Origin: Lithospermum erythrorhizon
Taxonomy: Eukaryota; Streptophyta; Magnoliopsida; Boraginales; Boraginaceae
Reading direction: 5' to 3'
DNA length: 64,000 bases
NCBI GenBank assembly: GCA_019722365.1
Contig: JADFUC010002295.1
Location: 372,001 to 436,000, forward strand
Each line of letters starts with the position of its first letter. The first letter of the stretch is position 1. The position numbers and the translations under genes were made by a program. Positions 53,897 through 64,000 of the stretch are shown in pieces. Under the pieces are notes generated by a model. It was not told the DNA's origin. It worked only from the letters and a program-made list of their open reading frames with translations, and made no database searches.

Positions 53897-54962
53897 TTAA
53901 GGATTGATTTTTGGTCTAATGCAAACACCTTTTATAACCAACCCTGTCTTCCATAGCCCTCCTTCAAATTCATACATAGAAAATTCCATATCCCCTGCTG
54001 GAGGAATACTACCATTTTGATGAGGAGATGTAACGAAATCGCCGACCGGTATCTCAATCCATCTCCCCCTCTGTTTTTCCATCAAAGTTTCCTTATGCTG
54101 TTGTATGGTTTTATCAGGCAGTGTAAGCCTTAGATTTACAGGAATGTTCCATCCCAATGCTTTATCTTTAATCATCACTACAAATACAACTTCATATCTT
54201 GTTCCTGGAGAAAGCTTAAATGTCTCAAATTTGCCATGGATTTCTAGCCAACAAACAGCAAGCAATTCAGCAGCCTGAAAAGTAGACACCTCACTGCAAA
54301 ATTCACATCTACAATCAAGTCATTGACATAATAAACACAAACAATATAATATGGTGTCCCAAAATTGGAGGGCAAACTGAGCTTAATTAATAGATAATAT
54401 CCATCTTTGTGTAACATAATAGATCAGTGCATCACCTGGATTCTTGATCTTTCAACAAGGGCCAATGCCAGTAGCGACGATCTTCTCCCCAGGTTATTTT
54501 AAGATCATTTGCATACAACATGAAACAGTTCCTCGAGCTCTTGTCTACCCAGTACTTCTGCATAGATGGGTTAAAAAAAAGTATTAATCATCACTACTAC
54601 CTAATACCTCGAGTATTATATTGGTTGTTCGAATTATACTTGAGCAAAATTATTATAATCGACGTGTGATATTTACTAAAAAATAGTTATTTGTAATAAG
54701 TTACAGGGAATGAAAGACATGCCTGCCTCTTCTGTTTCAAGTAGATCCCAGAATACAGCTGATCATACATCTTCTCAGACGACGAACGATCAATTTGTTT
54801 CTCTGCATCTTTCAGAATCTCATCAAGTTTATGAGGAAGCTTATCACTTACATGAGTCTTACCAACTTGATCATTTGCACTTTCATGTGATGGAACTGTC
54901 TTTCTTGGTTGTTCAATCTGATTTGAATTACTCTCCTCAACTTTCGACAAGTTCGTCCCCAT
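53897..54962 (-). CDS. Phloem protein 2 (PP2-A type) lectin
   Basis: Three exons give 252 residues: 54962-54723, 54557-54436 and 54293-53897. Exon 1 encodes a polar N-terminal region starting MGTNLSKVEES and ending LYSGIYLKQKRQ. Exon 2 reads KYWVDKSSRNCFMLYANDL then ITWGEDRRYWHW. Exon 3 carries the PP2 core VCWLEIHGKFET, GTRYEVVFVVMIKD, GWNIPVNLRL, WIEIPVGDF and EFEGGLWKTGLVIKGVCIRP. PP2 lectins bind chitin-type or N-glycans and are phloem-associated or stress-induced; the tissue role is family knowledge. The N-terminal MGTNLSK lacks the Gly-Ser pattern of a strong myristoylation site. Intron 1 uses a GC donor (CAG|GCATGT): no GT donor keeps the conserved QKRQ-KYWVD join. It converges with the LTPG-like gene, ending about 395 bases from that stop. 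Confidence 0.93.
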
Positions 54963-55025
54963 AACGATTCAACACTGTTTTGTTTTCTTGCTAGTTTTGC
55001 TTTAACATGAATTCTCAATGCCCCT

Positions 55026-55034
55026 CTTTATATA
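55026..55034 (-). promoter_or_regulatory. TATA box of the PP2 gene
   Basis: On the minus strand TATATAAAG lies about 64-72 bases upstream of the start codon. Confidence 0.55.
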
Positions 55035-55897
55035 CTAATAATAGCTAGTGGAAACATGAATCTTATCTGAAGCATATATTCCATCAACACCAACTTGGTT
55101 AGTGGTTACTTAGCTTGGAATATGAATATGTAAATATAGTATCTTTCAATCTGATCACTTTATGCATAAAAAATACTCCATATGGCTTGAAGATCATGTT
55201 GGAAACTAAGTATGAGGACACCTCACAACTAACACTATAAAGACTATTGGCAGCTATAAACAAGAGTAATAAATACATCTTATCTTTAACTTTTTAAGAG
55301 GAAAATGTAATTCAGTCTTGGAATTTAAGTTGTAAATAGCGAGCTAATCGCGATAGCATGTATTCTGTAATCATGATAAATATTAATGAAATAATAATTT
55401 TTGGAGTTTCGGCGTAGTAAAATCAGCAGGCAGGAATGCATATCAATGTCTCCAAGTCTAACCTTAGTTGTACCATTATACATTATTATCTTTATCAATT
55501 AATAAAGGTTTAATTTTTACTTTTTGTGATTTGACATTAAGATTTAGTTAACTTTTTTAGTTGATAAATCGTTTGATAATTGGTTATTTTATTTTATTCC
55601 AGTATCTTAACTTTTATATCACTTTTTAACACATGTAATTATTCGATGACTCCTAACATGACTCTAAGCTTTGAAATTTATATAATCATGCATTGACCAA
55701 TTAGATTGTAATTACTCATTATTATGTCGTTAATATATAAATTGTGTAAAATAGTATAAGTACAAAAATAAATGTAAAGTAGGTAGTTGATCTTATCGGA
55801 CGATTTGACAAATTATTTCTTACATGAGCGATGACATGGCAAATTTTTATTGGTGGACTCTGATCAACTCTGACATGTCAGTTTTCATACCACAACA
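55035..55897. other. Divergent promoter spacer between PP2 and HRD3
   Basis: The two genes are transcribed away from each other, about 1 kb apart from start to start. No gene or clear repeat was seen in the spacer. Confidence 0.5.
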
Positions 55898-55905
55898 TAT
55901 AAAAA
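55898..55905 (+). promoter_or_regulatory. Candidate TATA box of HRD3
   Basis: TATAAAAA lies about 60 bases before the start codon. Confidence 0.45.
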
Positions 55906-55947
55906 TGTCCCCATCGTAATTTCTCATCTTTGATCTTCACTCCCAAT

Positions 55948-55960
55948 CCCCCCCCCCCCC
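55948..55960 (+). repeat. C13 homopolymer in the HRD3 leader
   Basis: Thirteen consecutive C residues end four bases before the ATG of HRD3. Confidence 0.95.
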
Positions 55961-55964
55961 AAAA

Positions 55965-58900
55965 ATGCAAATCAACATTTTCCTCTTCCTCTTTCTTCTA
56001 CCATTCTCCACCACATTAGCTAGACCCTTTGTTCTAGTCCTATCCCAGGACGATTTCAAGGACTCGATCCCGGACCCCACCTCACTAGAACCCGAATCCG
56101 GATTCGACGATTTTCTCGATTCTGAAACCAACCCAGATTACTCCCTGGACCCGGGTTCCTGGACCCCCTTATTCGAACCCGACCCGACAAATCCGACCCG
56201 ACCCGAGAAGGGTGAAGATGGTAGTTACTATAATGTGGTGTTGAAGATGGTGGAGGCTGCTAGTGGTGGAGATGTGAGGGTGATGGAGGAGGCGGTGGCG
56301 GAAATCGAGGGGTTGGTTGCTGAAGGGCATCCTCATGGGCAGTCAGTTTTGGGGTTTTTGTATGATTTTGGGGTTGTTAGAGGGAAGAGTAAAGGGAAGG
56401 GGTTTTTGTATCATCATTTTGCTGCTCAAGGGGGGAATTTGCAGTCCAAAATGGCATTAGCTTACACTTATTATCGCCAAGATGTAAGCTTTTTGGTTTG
56501 TTATGCTTATGTTTTGTTTTGTTAGTGTATTTGGTTGATTATGTTTGAGTTTTGTTTTGTTAGTGTATTTGGTTTATTATGTTTGTGTTTTGTTTTGTTA
56601 GTGTATGTATACATAAAAATATTGCATTTTTTTAAAATTTTGATGGTTGAGTTTGTTTATAATTTGTATTGGACTATTTTTATGTATGTTGGGTAATATT
56701 TGGTGGAAAGTATGTGGAATGCTAGCATATCAGTTATGTTTTTTTTTATGTATGATTTTGGGATTCCTAGAGAGAAAAGAAAGTGGAAGGGGTTTGTGTA
56801 TCATCATTTTGCTTCTGATTGAGGGAATTTGTAGTGAAAAATGCTATTAGCTTACACTTATTATCAACAAAATGTAAGCTTTTGCTTCACTGGGGTTTGG
56901 TTTGTTTTGTTAGTGTATGAATCCAAAAAAATTGCATTTTTTAATTTTGATGGTTGTTTTTTTGAATTTGGACTTGACTATTTGATGTATGTTGGGTATT
57001 ATTTGATGTATCTTCCCTATACAGATGCATGAGAAGGCAGTAAAGCTGTATGCGGAATTAGCTGAGGTAGCTGTAAATAGCTTTCTAATTTCCAAAAATT
57101 CGCCAGTTATTGAGCCGATAAGGATCCACAATGGGGTCGAGGAAAACAAGGAAGCTTTGAGGAAGTCACGAGGGGAGGAGGATGAAGACTTCCAAATATT
57201 GGAATATCAGGCACAAAAAGGAAATGCAGCAGCGATGTACAAGATGGGGATTTTTTTCTACTTTGGATTGAGAGGTATACGGCGTGATCATAGTAAGGCA
57301 TTATCGTGGTTCTTGAAGGCGGTGGAGAAGGGTGAAGCCAGGTCAATGGAACTTCTTGGTGAAATTTATGCAAGAGGAGCTGGAGTTGAAAGGAACTACA
57401 CCAAAGCATTAGCATGGCTTACACTTGCATCCAAGCAACAGCATTATTCAGCCTATAATGGAATGGGTTACTTGTATGCAAAAGGTTATGGAGTCGACAA
57501 GAAGAACTATACCAAGGTAATTATGGACAAGCAAAATATAATTAATTTTGGGTATAAAGGACTGGTCGAGGAAGTATAGATTCTCCTTGATTCCCCATTT
57601 ATTTTCTCTTCAGACTCGGCATTCTCCTCTTTAATCTTCAGTGAACATTTGTGTTGCTGTTTACTTTTAATCCCTTGTTCTGTATTCATGCTTCACTTCT
57701 TTTCTATCATGCTTTTATTGCCTCTATAATAAATTGTGCACTCAGGATTTTCTCTAGTCCGTTAATCATATTCTTGTGTTAGAATATTTTCAAGTAGCTG
57801 AGAATTCCTTGTTACAGGCAAAAGAATATTTTGAGAAGGCAGCTGAAAATGAGGATTCAGGAGGGTATTACAACCTTGGTGTGATGTATCTCAAAGCACT
57901 TGGCATGAAGAGGGATATAAAGATGGCTTCCAAGTACTTCATAATTGCTGCTAATGCTGGCCAGCCAAAGGCATTTTACCAGTTGGCAAAGATGTTCCAA
58001 ACTGGTGTAGGCCTAAAGAAGAATCTTCCCATGGTAAAGTTAACTACCCGACTCTTGAACATATTGGCTTTCATAATTTCTTGTTATCTACTGTTATGAA
58101 ACATTTTGGTTACGTCAGATACCTCCTTACAAGATGGAAGGCCCAACTTTCATCTTCTGAAATGTAATGTGCTGTCTTGTTGCCTGGAAAATGTAAACAA
58201 TTGATGAGTGGTGGGGGAGGTTTCCTCTGGGAAACATTTGTTTAAATTATTTTCAGTAAGAAGTTATATGTTTGCCGTATATAAGCAGTTATTAACTTTA
58301 CTCATGTGAGCTGATCTTTCGATAATTGCTAGCTTCAATTCTTTCAGTTTTGGCATACTCTCCTGATATGAGTAGTGATGATAATCGATAAACCCTTAAC
58401 ATTTGCTGAAACTTCTGTTTATTGAGACTCTTATGTCCTTCCTCTTAACAAAAGGTAGGAGAGGCAAAGGGGTTTCTTAATCTTTATAGTTATATTTGGA
58501 GCATGCCTTGATGTAACAAACATATTATCTTGTACTATCAACATCTTGCCTGCTAAGCGTACTGCATTGCAACATATTAGGGACTGGATGTGGATCATGA
58601 GTTATAGTTGATCATGCTTAGTGGTCCATTTATTTTTTTGGAATAATTATGTTTTGCTTCGTTGATAGGCTATTGCATTGTACAAAATAGTCGCGGAACG
58701 TGGACCTTGGAGTGCTTTGTCTAGATGGGCCTTGGAATCATATTTAAAAGGTGATGTCGGAAAAGCATTCCTTCTATACTCAAGGATGGCTGAATTAGGA
58801 TATGAAGTTGCTCAGAGTAATGCTGCATGGATCCTTGACAATTATGGATCACTTGGTGTGTGCATTGGAGAATCTGGTATATGCTCCGACGCAGAGAGGC

Positions 58901-59693
58901 ATCAGCGTTCTCATTCTTTGTGGTGGCAGGCTTCTGAGCAGGGTAATGAACATGCTGCTTTGTTGATAGGTGACGCGTATTATTATGGTCGGGTATGATT
59001 ACTGCCAATTACAGAGATTGCAATAGGTCTTGTATTAGTTAAAAATTCAAAATATCCTCTTGCTTCTTTTCATTGCTATTCCACATTTTTCAGGGTACTG
59101 AAAGGGATTTTGATCGTGCTGCTGAGGCATATCTGCATGCAAAGTCCCAATCTAATGCGCAAGCCATGTTCAATTTAGGCTACATGCATGAACATGGCCT
59201 AGGCCTACCATTAGATCTTCACCTAGCCAAGCGATATTATGATCAGGCGTTGCAAATTGATGCTGCAGCGAAGCTGCCTGTGACTCTTGCCCTTGCAAGT
59301 TTGTGGATACGAAAGAACTATGCTGACACTTTTCTGGTGAGTATTCGTCATAAGTCGTCTTCATTCTGCCTCTCTGTCCCCGGTTGGGTCAGTCTTGTTA
59401 ATGTAGAGGATGCAGTGTCCTTTCTGTCCTCAATCATGATCACTCACCATTTAGCTTTTTGTTCTCATCTTATGTAGGTTCATCTCATAGATTCACTTCC
59501 TGAAGTGTATCCGAAAGTGGAAGCATGGATCGAAAATGTGCTCCTGGAGGAAGGAAACGCTACAATTTTGACGCTTTTCGTGTGTCTTCTAACAGTTCTT
59601 TACCTTCGTGAACGACGCAGGCATGCGCCAGCAGCTGCAGCAGAAGTACCTCAGCATCAACCGATCGAACAAGACGCTCCTTTCATCCATTAA
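55965..59693 (+). CDS. HRD3A: HRD3/SEL1L: ERAD-associated E3 ligase component with Sel1 repeats
   Basis: Six exons give 669 residues: 55965-56483, 57025-57516, 57818-58033, 58669-58992, 59094-59336 and 59478-59693. All are GT-AG and in phase; Arabidopsis HRD3A is about 678 residues. HRD3 holds and stabilises the HRD1 ubiquitin ligase in the ER membrane and presents misfolded luminal glycoproteins. The sequence shows a hydrophobic signal peptide (residues 1-19), an acidic Pro-rich stretch, and many Sel1-like repeats (for example [72 protein letters not shown]). A single membrane span near the C-terminus ([14 protein letters not shown]) is followed by a basic, Pro/Ala-rich tail ending DAPFIH. 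Intron 1 contains a decayed duplicate of the end of exon 1. Confidence 0.96.
56342..57013 (+). repeat. Tandem duplication of exon 1 end plus intron start in HRD3
   Basis: Copy A (about 56342-56708) covers the last ~140 bases of exon 1, its splice donor and ~220 bases of intron 1. Copy B (about 56730-57013) repeats this ~390 bases downstream: 'tatgattttgggg', 'tgtatcatcattttgct', 'gcttacacttattatc', 'atgtaagcttttt', then 'attgcatttttt' and 'gtatgttgggta'. Copy B has stops in the exon frame (for example TGA in 'tctgattgaggg') and is not coding, but it keeps a donor sequence. Confidence 0.92.
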
Positions 59694-61943
59694 ATGCTCA
59701 AAAAAATTGAAGGTGGTTCACAAATATTTATAATTTGTAAAGTCAGATTAATGAGATAATGTAAAGATGTAAATCCACATATTTGTCGATATAGAAAATC
59801 TAATGTTTGTTTTTTGGTAGCAAGTTGAAGCAGCAAGAATTGTATTTAACCTTGGATACATATGCTTGGTATTTATTGGATCTTGAGTATATTGGGACAT
59901 GATTGTTTTGCATTAGATCATAATATTCTACTTGTCCTATTAGAGAAGTGAGATATGTTACGAATGAAAACTTTGTCCTCTAAATCTCTAATGATGCCGA
60001 AGTTATACAATTCGATAATTTCAAGAACACTTACTTGTCTTAATGCTCCCATAGGGAGTCCCATTATTGGCTTCGGTTTATTTTGTAATGAATTTCTCGA
60101 TGTTTCGATTTATTTCCTAAATATTTTATTATTCCATTGAGGTCCACCAAATATTGAAAATATCTAATTTGGAGTTTATTAAATTGGCACCTAAACTTAT
60201 TATAATTCAATCTCAATGCCAAAAAACAATTAAAAAAATTTGGTGGGGAGGGGGGTGTTGTTATGTATTGGCCGGCTGCTGGTATATTACATCGTGCATG
60301 TACAATAATTTGCTACCTTCACGCCACATGCATCTCCTAGTCAAGGCCACAATCATCAACACACAATTAATAACAAAAAGAAAAAAAATCAGCACACAAT
60401 AAACAAAAAGAAAAAATGATCAACACAATTAACCACCACCCATTTTTAACATTTTTGAAACAAAACATCCCAATTTAATGATGCTCATTTTTTTCTTTTT
60501 AATTCCATTGATATAGAGGTCATGCATCTTTATGCATGAGCATTACTTTGAAAAATTGTGTCTCATTTGCATTATTCTATCTATCTTCCTCTTCAATTCC
60601 AAGAAGAGGGGACTTAAGAAGAGGAGACTTTCTTTATCCAATCATATATAGAATCAAAAAAATCAATAAGTTTTGTCTCAAAGGTAATTATTTTTATTTT
60701 TGTTCATATCATTTTGACTTTTCCAATTCATATAGAGAACAATCATTCACAATTCAATGACTTATTGTCTAACAAAGCAAATGGTTGACGCATTCTTGAT
60801 TTCCCATTATTTTAACATTACATTGAAATCTAACTTGCATCAATTCTTGTAATTGATTAAAGATGCCAATTTTCTACATGACTTTATCATCACCAACTTG
60901 ATATATCTAAGTCAATTATAATAGTTTATTAAAATATATTTCCAACACATAATCGATAGATAAATTAGATTAATCTCGGCATGACCGAATTGTTGTATCA
61001 AACCCACAAATATGTAATGTTTTTCAAATATCAATATATCATCGTTGATTAGTAAAAAAACTCATAATCGATGATCAGATAATAAAGTTTTACATCTCAA
61101 TATATTTTTCATCTTAAAGATAAAACATAGGATAATATTAAATATAATCAATCACATATGATCATTTTTACTAGAGTTATGCATGAGCCAAACTGTAGGG
61201 AGCGGCTCGTTGGGTTAAGATCGGGGAGCCGGAGGCTCGGGCTCAGCTCGATATTTAGTGAGCCGAGCTGTGAGCCGGTATTCCAGCTCGAAAGCTCGGC
61301 GAACCCATTCGCTAGCTAGATTTTTATGTTATTACTATATATACTAATAAAAAATGTTACAATATATTAACAAATTATGAAGTCTTTTCATGAAAATTTC
61401 AAAAAATGTTTTGAAAACACTTCTTATTCTAATTTATCCATTTGAACATTTAGTTTCTTGTTTTTATTTTTTTACAAAGTTTGAATATAATATATGCTAA
61501 GGTATTACGATTTTCATATGTTCGTATCGACTCTAAATTAATATATTTTCTATTGAAATTAATTTCTTATTTTATTTTTCATATCAAAAGAGTGATTAAT
61601 TTTCTTATGTTGATATTAGCAATTTTATTTATAATTAATTCAGACTAAATAGAGTTGAACAGGACATATGGTAAGTGAGTCAGCTCGGGTCGCCTCTGCT
61701 CATGTACAACTCTAATTCTTACCTACTTTGTTCCACAGTGCCCTCCACTATACGAGAATGTCCTGTTAGGGAATATGTCAAACATGTAGCTGTCATTACA
61801 TCACTTTAATTTCCAATTTGCATCAATATTTTTTTATATACTCGATATAATTTTATTTTATGAATAAAAAGACTGGGTTTTTATTTTAGGAATAATATAA
61901 TTGATAAGAGGATTTTGAAGGAGGCTATCTATATATATACAAA
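59694..61943. other. Spacer between HRD3 and the CAR gene
   Basis: The HRD3 3' UTR runs to about 59.9 kb. AT-rich DNA follows, with a hAT-type MITE at 61172-61714. No gene was recognised; the short open frames at 59955-60760 have no support. Confidence 0.6.
61172..61714. mobile_element. Non-autonomous hAT-type element (MITE) with 8-bp target duplication
   Basis: The left end TAGAGTTATGCATGAGC and the right end in reverse complement, TAGAGTTGTACATGAGC, match at 15 of 17 bases. Flanking 8-mers are ATTTTTAC (61164-61171) and ATTCTTAC (61715-61722), 7 of 8 identical. Eight-base duplications and TAG-starting termini are hAT features. The 543 bp interior has GC-rich GGCTCG/AGCTCG motifs near the left end and an AT-rich middle, with no transposase frame. 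Confidence 0.85.
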
Positions 61944-64000
61944 ATGGTGGACTCACCAACATTTCCCTTAGAAAGTCCTAAAGAACAGAAGACATTGATG
62001 GATAATCTTCTAGGCCTCCTCAGAATCCGGGTACTGAAAGGTGTCAACCTTGCTGTTAGAGATGTTGTCTCTAGTGATCCTTATGTTGTTGTCAAAATGG
62101 GCAAACAGGTATACCACATTTTTTGATATAACCAAATAAGTTAAAATGACTCGTTATATTACATATGCTTCATATCTACTGTGAAGTAATAGATAGTGGT
62201 TGCAATTCATGTTGGATCCATTCGGAAACAGTATATTTGTTTGCAGATTTGTACATGTTGGACTTATTGATATAATGAAATAAATTAAAATGACTCGTTA
62301 TATTACATATGTTTAGTATCTAGTGTAAAAGTTATAGATAGTCGTTGTAATTCATGTTGGATCAATTCGAAAACAGTATATTTGTTAGCACATGGTAATT
62401 GCATATGATCCGACCCCCTTATCCCGTTTAGACTATAACCTCTTTATAGAGTTTATAGACATTGGAGCATGTTATTGTTATTGTTGTTATATTGCTTGAT
62501 GGAGCTACACATGTATGGAGTATGTTAAAGTTTGATCTTTTTGTTATTTGGGGTTTCTTTGTTTGAATGACTTGTCTGATGTCTACATGTGATGTTAATA
62601 TTATATAAAAATCTGGTCTTTTTTGTTTTCTGGGTTTTTGCTACACATGTATGGAGTATGTAAAAATCCGATCTTTTGATTTTCTGAGTTTGCTTTGTTT
62701 GAATTACATGTCTCCATGTGATGTTGGTGCTTTTGACAAAGTTTGACTTTCTTTTGTGGTGAACTACATACAATTTTTTTTGTTAGATTGATAATTTCAA
62801 GTTTGTCTGATAAATATAAACCTGCAAATGAATCAAATCTGTGGACAAAAGCTAAATTTTAATCGGTGAAGGATGTACAATCTCACGGTATCTTGCAGTC
62901 TTGCTATTGGTAAATTTCTAGCTTTCATCCAATCTTGAGATATGCATATATGAGACTTGATCAATTAGAGTCTTTCATGTTTTGACCTTACGGTGGCACA
63001 TACTACCTCCATCCCAATTTAGAGGTTGAACTAAAAAACTTTACAAACTCAATTCTGACAACCTGACCCAAGAAATTCAAATGATTTTTTAATGTTCAAA
63101 ATTTTGGTGTTTAGTATAGAATGGTTCAGATCTTTTGATTCATACTTAAAGCTATATGGTCGAATTATTGCTACTAAGTAGATTGAGCATTTGTTCAAAA
63201 AATCTCCTAGTTGAACCGAAATGTACCGAGTATATCATACATGAAGATTAGAAATCTTCTGTCTGGGACGGCTGGTTACACTGGAGATTCTTTTGCTTAT
63301 TTGATGTCAAAATTTGTCTATTACAACTTGAATCTGGATGTTTTAATTATCCTGTGTATGAATGTGCTTCACAGAGTTGCTTCTATAATTTTCTTAGTAT
63401 ATTTAATTTGATGATTATTGCAGAAACTCAAGACACGCGTTGTAAAAAAGGATATCAATCCTGAGTGGAATGAAGATTTAACTCTGTCTGTTTCAGATCC
63501 TAACGCTCCAGTTAAGCTGGTAAGTCTACTTGAACTTAATTTGAGCTGTAAACCATATATATATCTTGCCTTGAAATGTCAGAATAAGTTGAGTCTACAA
63601 TTACATACTGATGCTGAAAGATGTTCTGAAACATGAAAGAGCTAAAACTATATGTGCTGGCCCTTTCTATAAAGGGAGGGAATATGTATCACAAAGTTAG
63701 AGATCAACTCGAAGAGACTGAAACATGAGATTATGTTGATTTTACACTAAAAATTCCTCTCGGGAAATTATTTTGTGTTGGTCTTTGTTTTTTCTCCTTG
63801 ATAATTGACATGAAAGTAACTTTGAATGCTTCCAGACGGTTTATGACCATGACACGTTCAGCATGGATGATAAAATGGGAGATGCAGAGTTTGACATTAG
63901 GCCATTTATAGAATCTTTGAAGATGAAATTGAATGGCCTCCCAAGTGGTACAGTCATTACAAGGGTCCAACCATCCAGGCAAAACTGCCTAGCTGAAGAA
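61944..64000 (+). CDS. C2-domain ABA-related (CAR) protein, 5' part (partial; runs off right edge)
   Basis: Three exons are visible: 61944-62108, 63424-63519 and 63836 to the edge. They encode a short N-terminal extension (MVDSPTFPLESPKEQ), then LLGLLRIRVLKGVNLAVRDV, SSDPYVVVKMGKQ, KLKTRVVKKDINPEWNEDLT, TVYDHDTFSMDDKMGDAEFD and PSRQNCLAEE. This is the plant CAR family: small single C2-domain proteins with an extra signature insert that bind membranes with calcium and recruit ABA receptors of the PYR/PYL type. The calcium-binding Asp residues (RDVVSSDP, YDHDTFSMDD) are present. About 55-60 C-terminal residues should lie past the edge. Related ArfGAP-C2 proteins have a similar C2 domain but a long N-terminal zinc finger absent here. 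Intron 1 (1315 bp) is filled with duplicated and SINE-like sequence. Confidence 0.92.
62125..62395. repeat. Tandem duplication (~140 bp units) in CAR intron 1
   Basis: Units at about 62125-62260 and 62266-62395 share 'aaaatgactcgttatattac', 'atagatagt', 'aattcatgttggat' and 'cagtatatttgtt'. Confidence 0.9.
62255..62495 (+). mobile_element. SINE-like dispersed repeat in CAR intron 1
   Basis: Related to 28308-28510 in the SPP intron. It contains 'gatccgacccccttatcc' and ends in a TTG/TTA-rich tail ('tgttattgttattgttgtt'), as plant SINEs with simple 3' tails do. Its 5' half is duplicated just upstream. Confidence 0.5.
62503..62735. repeat. Second tandem duplication (~135 bp) in CAR intron 1
   Basis: 'gctacacatgtatggagtatg' (with minor changes), followed by a 'gatctttt', 'gtttctttgtttgaat' and 'ctacatgtgatgtt' series, occurs twice, starting near 62504 and 62640. 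Confidence 0.85.

Noticed and set aside
63002..63225. Possible second Stowaway element in CAR intron 1 (CTACCTCCATCCCAATTTAG)
   Set aside because: The presumed right end near 63200-63225 matches the left end too poorly, and no clear target duplication was seen.
1..64000. tRNA, rRNA, CRISPR arrays, operons or a linked multi-gene pathway
   Set aside because: None was seen. The neighbouring genes have unrelated roles and separate promoters, as is normal for a plant nuclear chromosome.

Overview
The window is nuclear DNA of a flowering plant, almost certainly a eudicot. The evidence is intron-rich genes with GT-AG (one GC-AG) junctions, AT-rich intergenic DNA, a chloroplast protein-import protease, a phloem lectin, cytosolic glutamine synthetase, and fossil hAT, Stowaway, Mutator-like, copia and SINE-like elements. 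Asterid affinity is a guess. No bacterial, organellar or viral genes, no rRNA or tRNA genes and no CRISPR array were seen. Gene models below were assembled by hand from splice signals and reading phase.

Left part (1-18 kb): the 5' part of an SCD2-like coiled-coil gene runs leftward off the edge, with a tandem-repeat array in its first intron. After AT-rich DNA comes a cytosolic glutamine synthetase gene (7777-10581, +) whose exon 4 alone is broken by indels and stops. The AT-rich DNA around it carries a shared degenerate repeat family, a ~155 bp tandem duplication and the remains of a Mutator-like element with an OTU-protease-like segment.

Middle (18-47 kb): a complete 24-exon stromal processing peptidase gene (18390-29351, -) whose first intron hosts a satellite-like repeat, a SINE-like insertion and a Stowaway MITE. 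Then follow about 9.7 kb of AT-rich spacer, a 5-exon Nudix hydrolase gene (39054-40252, +) and a decayed copia element.

Right part (47-64 kb): an intronless DEAH-box spliceosomal helicase of the Prp2/DHX16 type (46906-49182, +; probably a retrocopy), a broken GPI-anchored lipid-transfer-protein gene (52100-53501, +), a PP2-A lectin gene with a GC-AG intron (53897-54962, -), the ERAD component HRD3/SEL1L (55965-59693, +) with a decayed duplicate of its exon-1 end inside intron 1, a hAT-type MITE with an 8-bp target duplication (61172-61714), and the 5' part of a C2-domain CAR gene (61944 to the right edge).

The genes are unrelated housekeeping or tissue-specific genes, not a pathway cluster. 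No new multi-gene system is evident. The most interesting items are local: exon-level decay of glutamine synthetase, the intronless helicase, the internal exon duplication in HRD3, and repeats that have grown inside introns.
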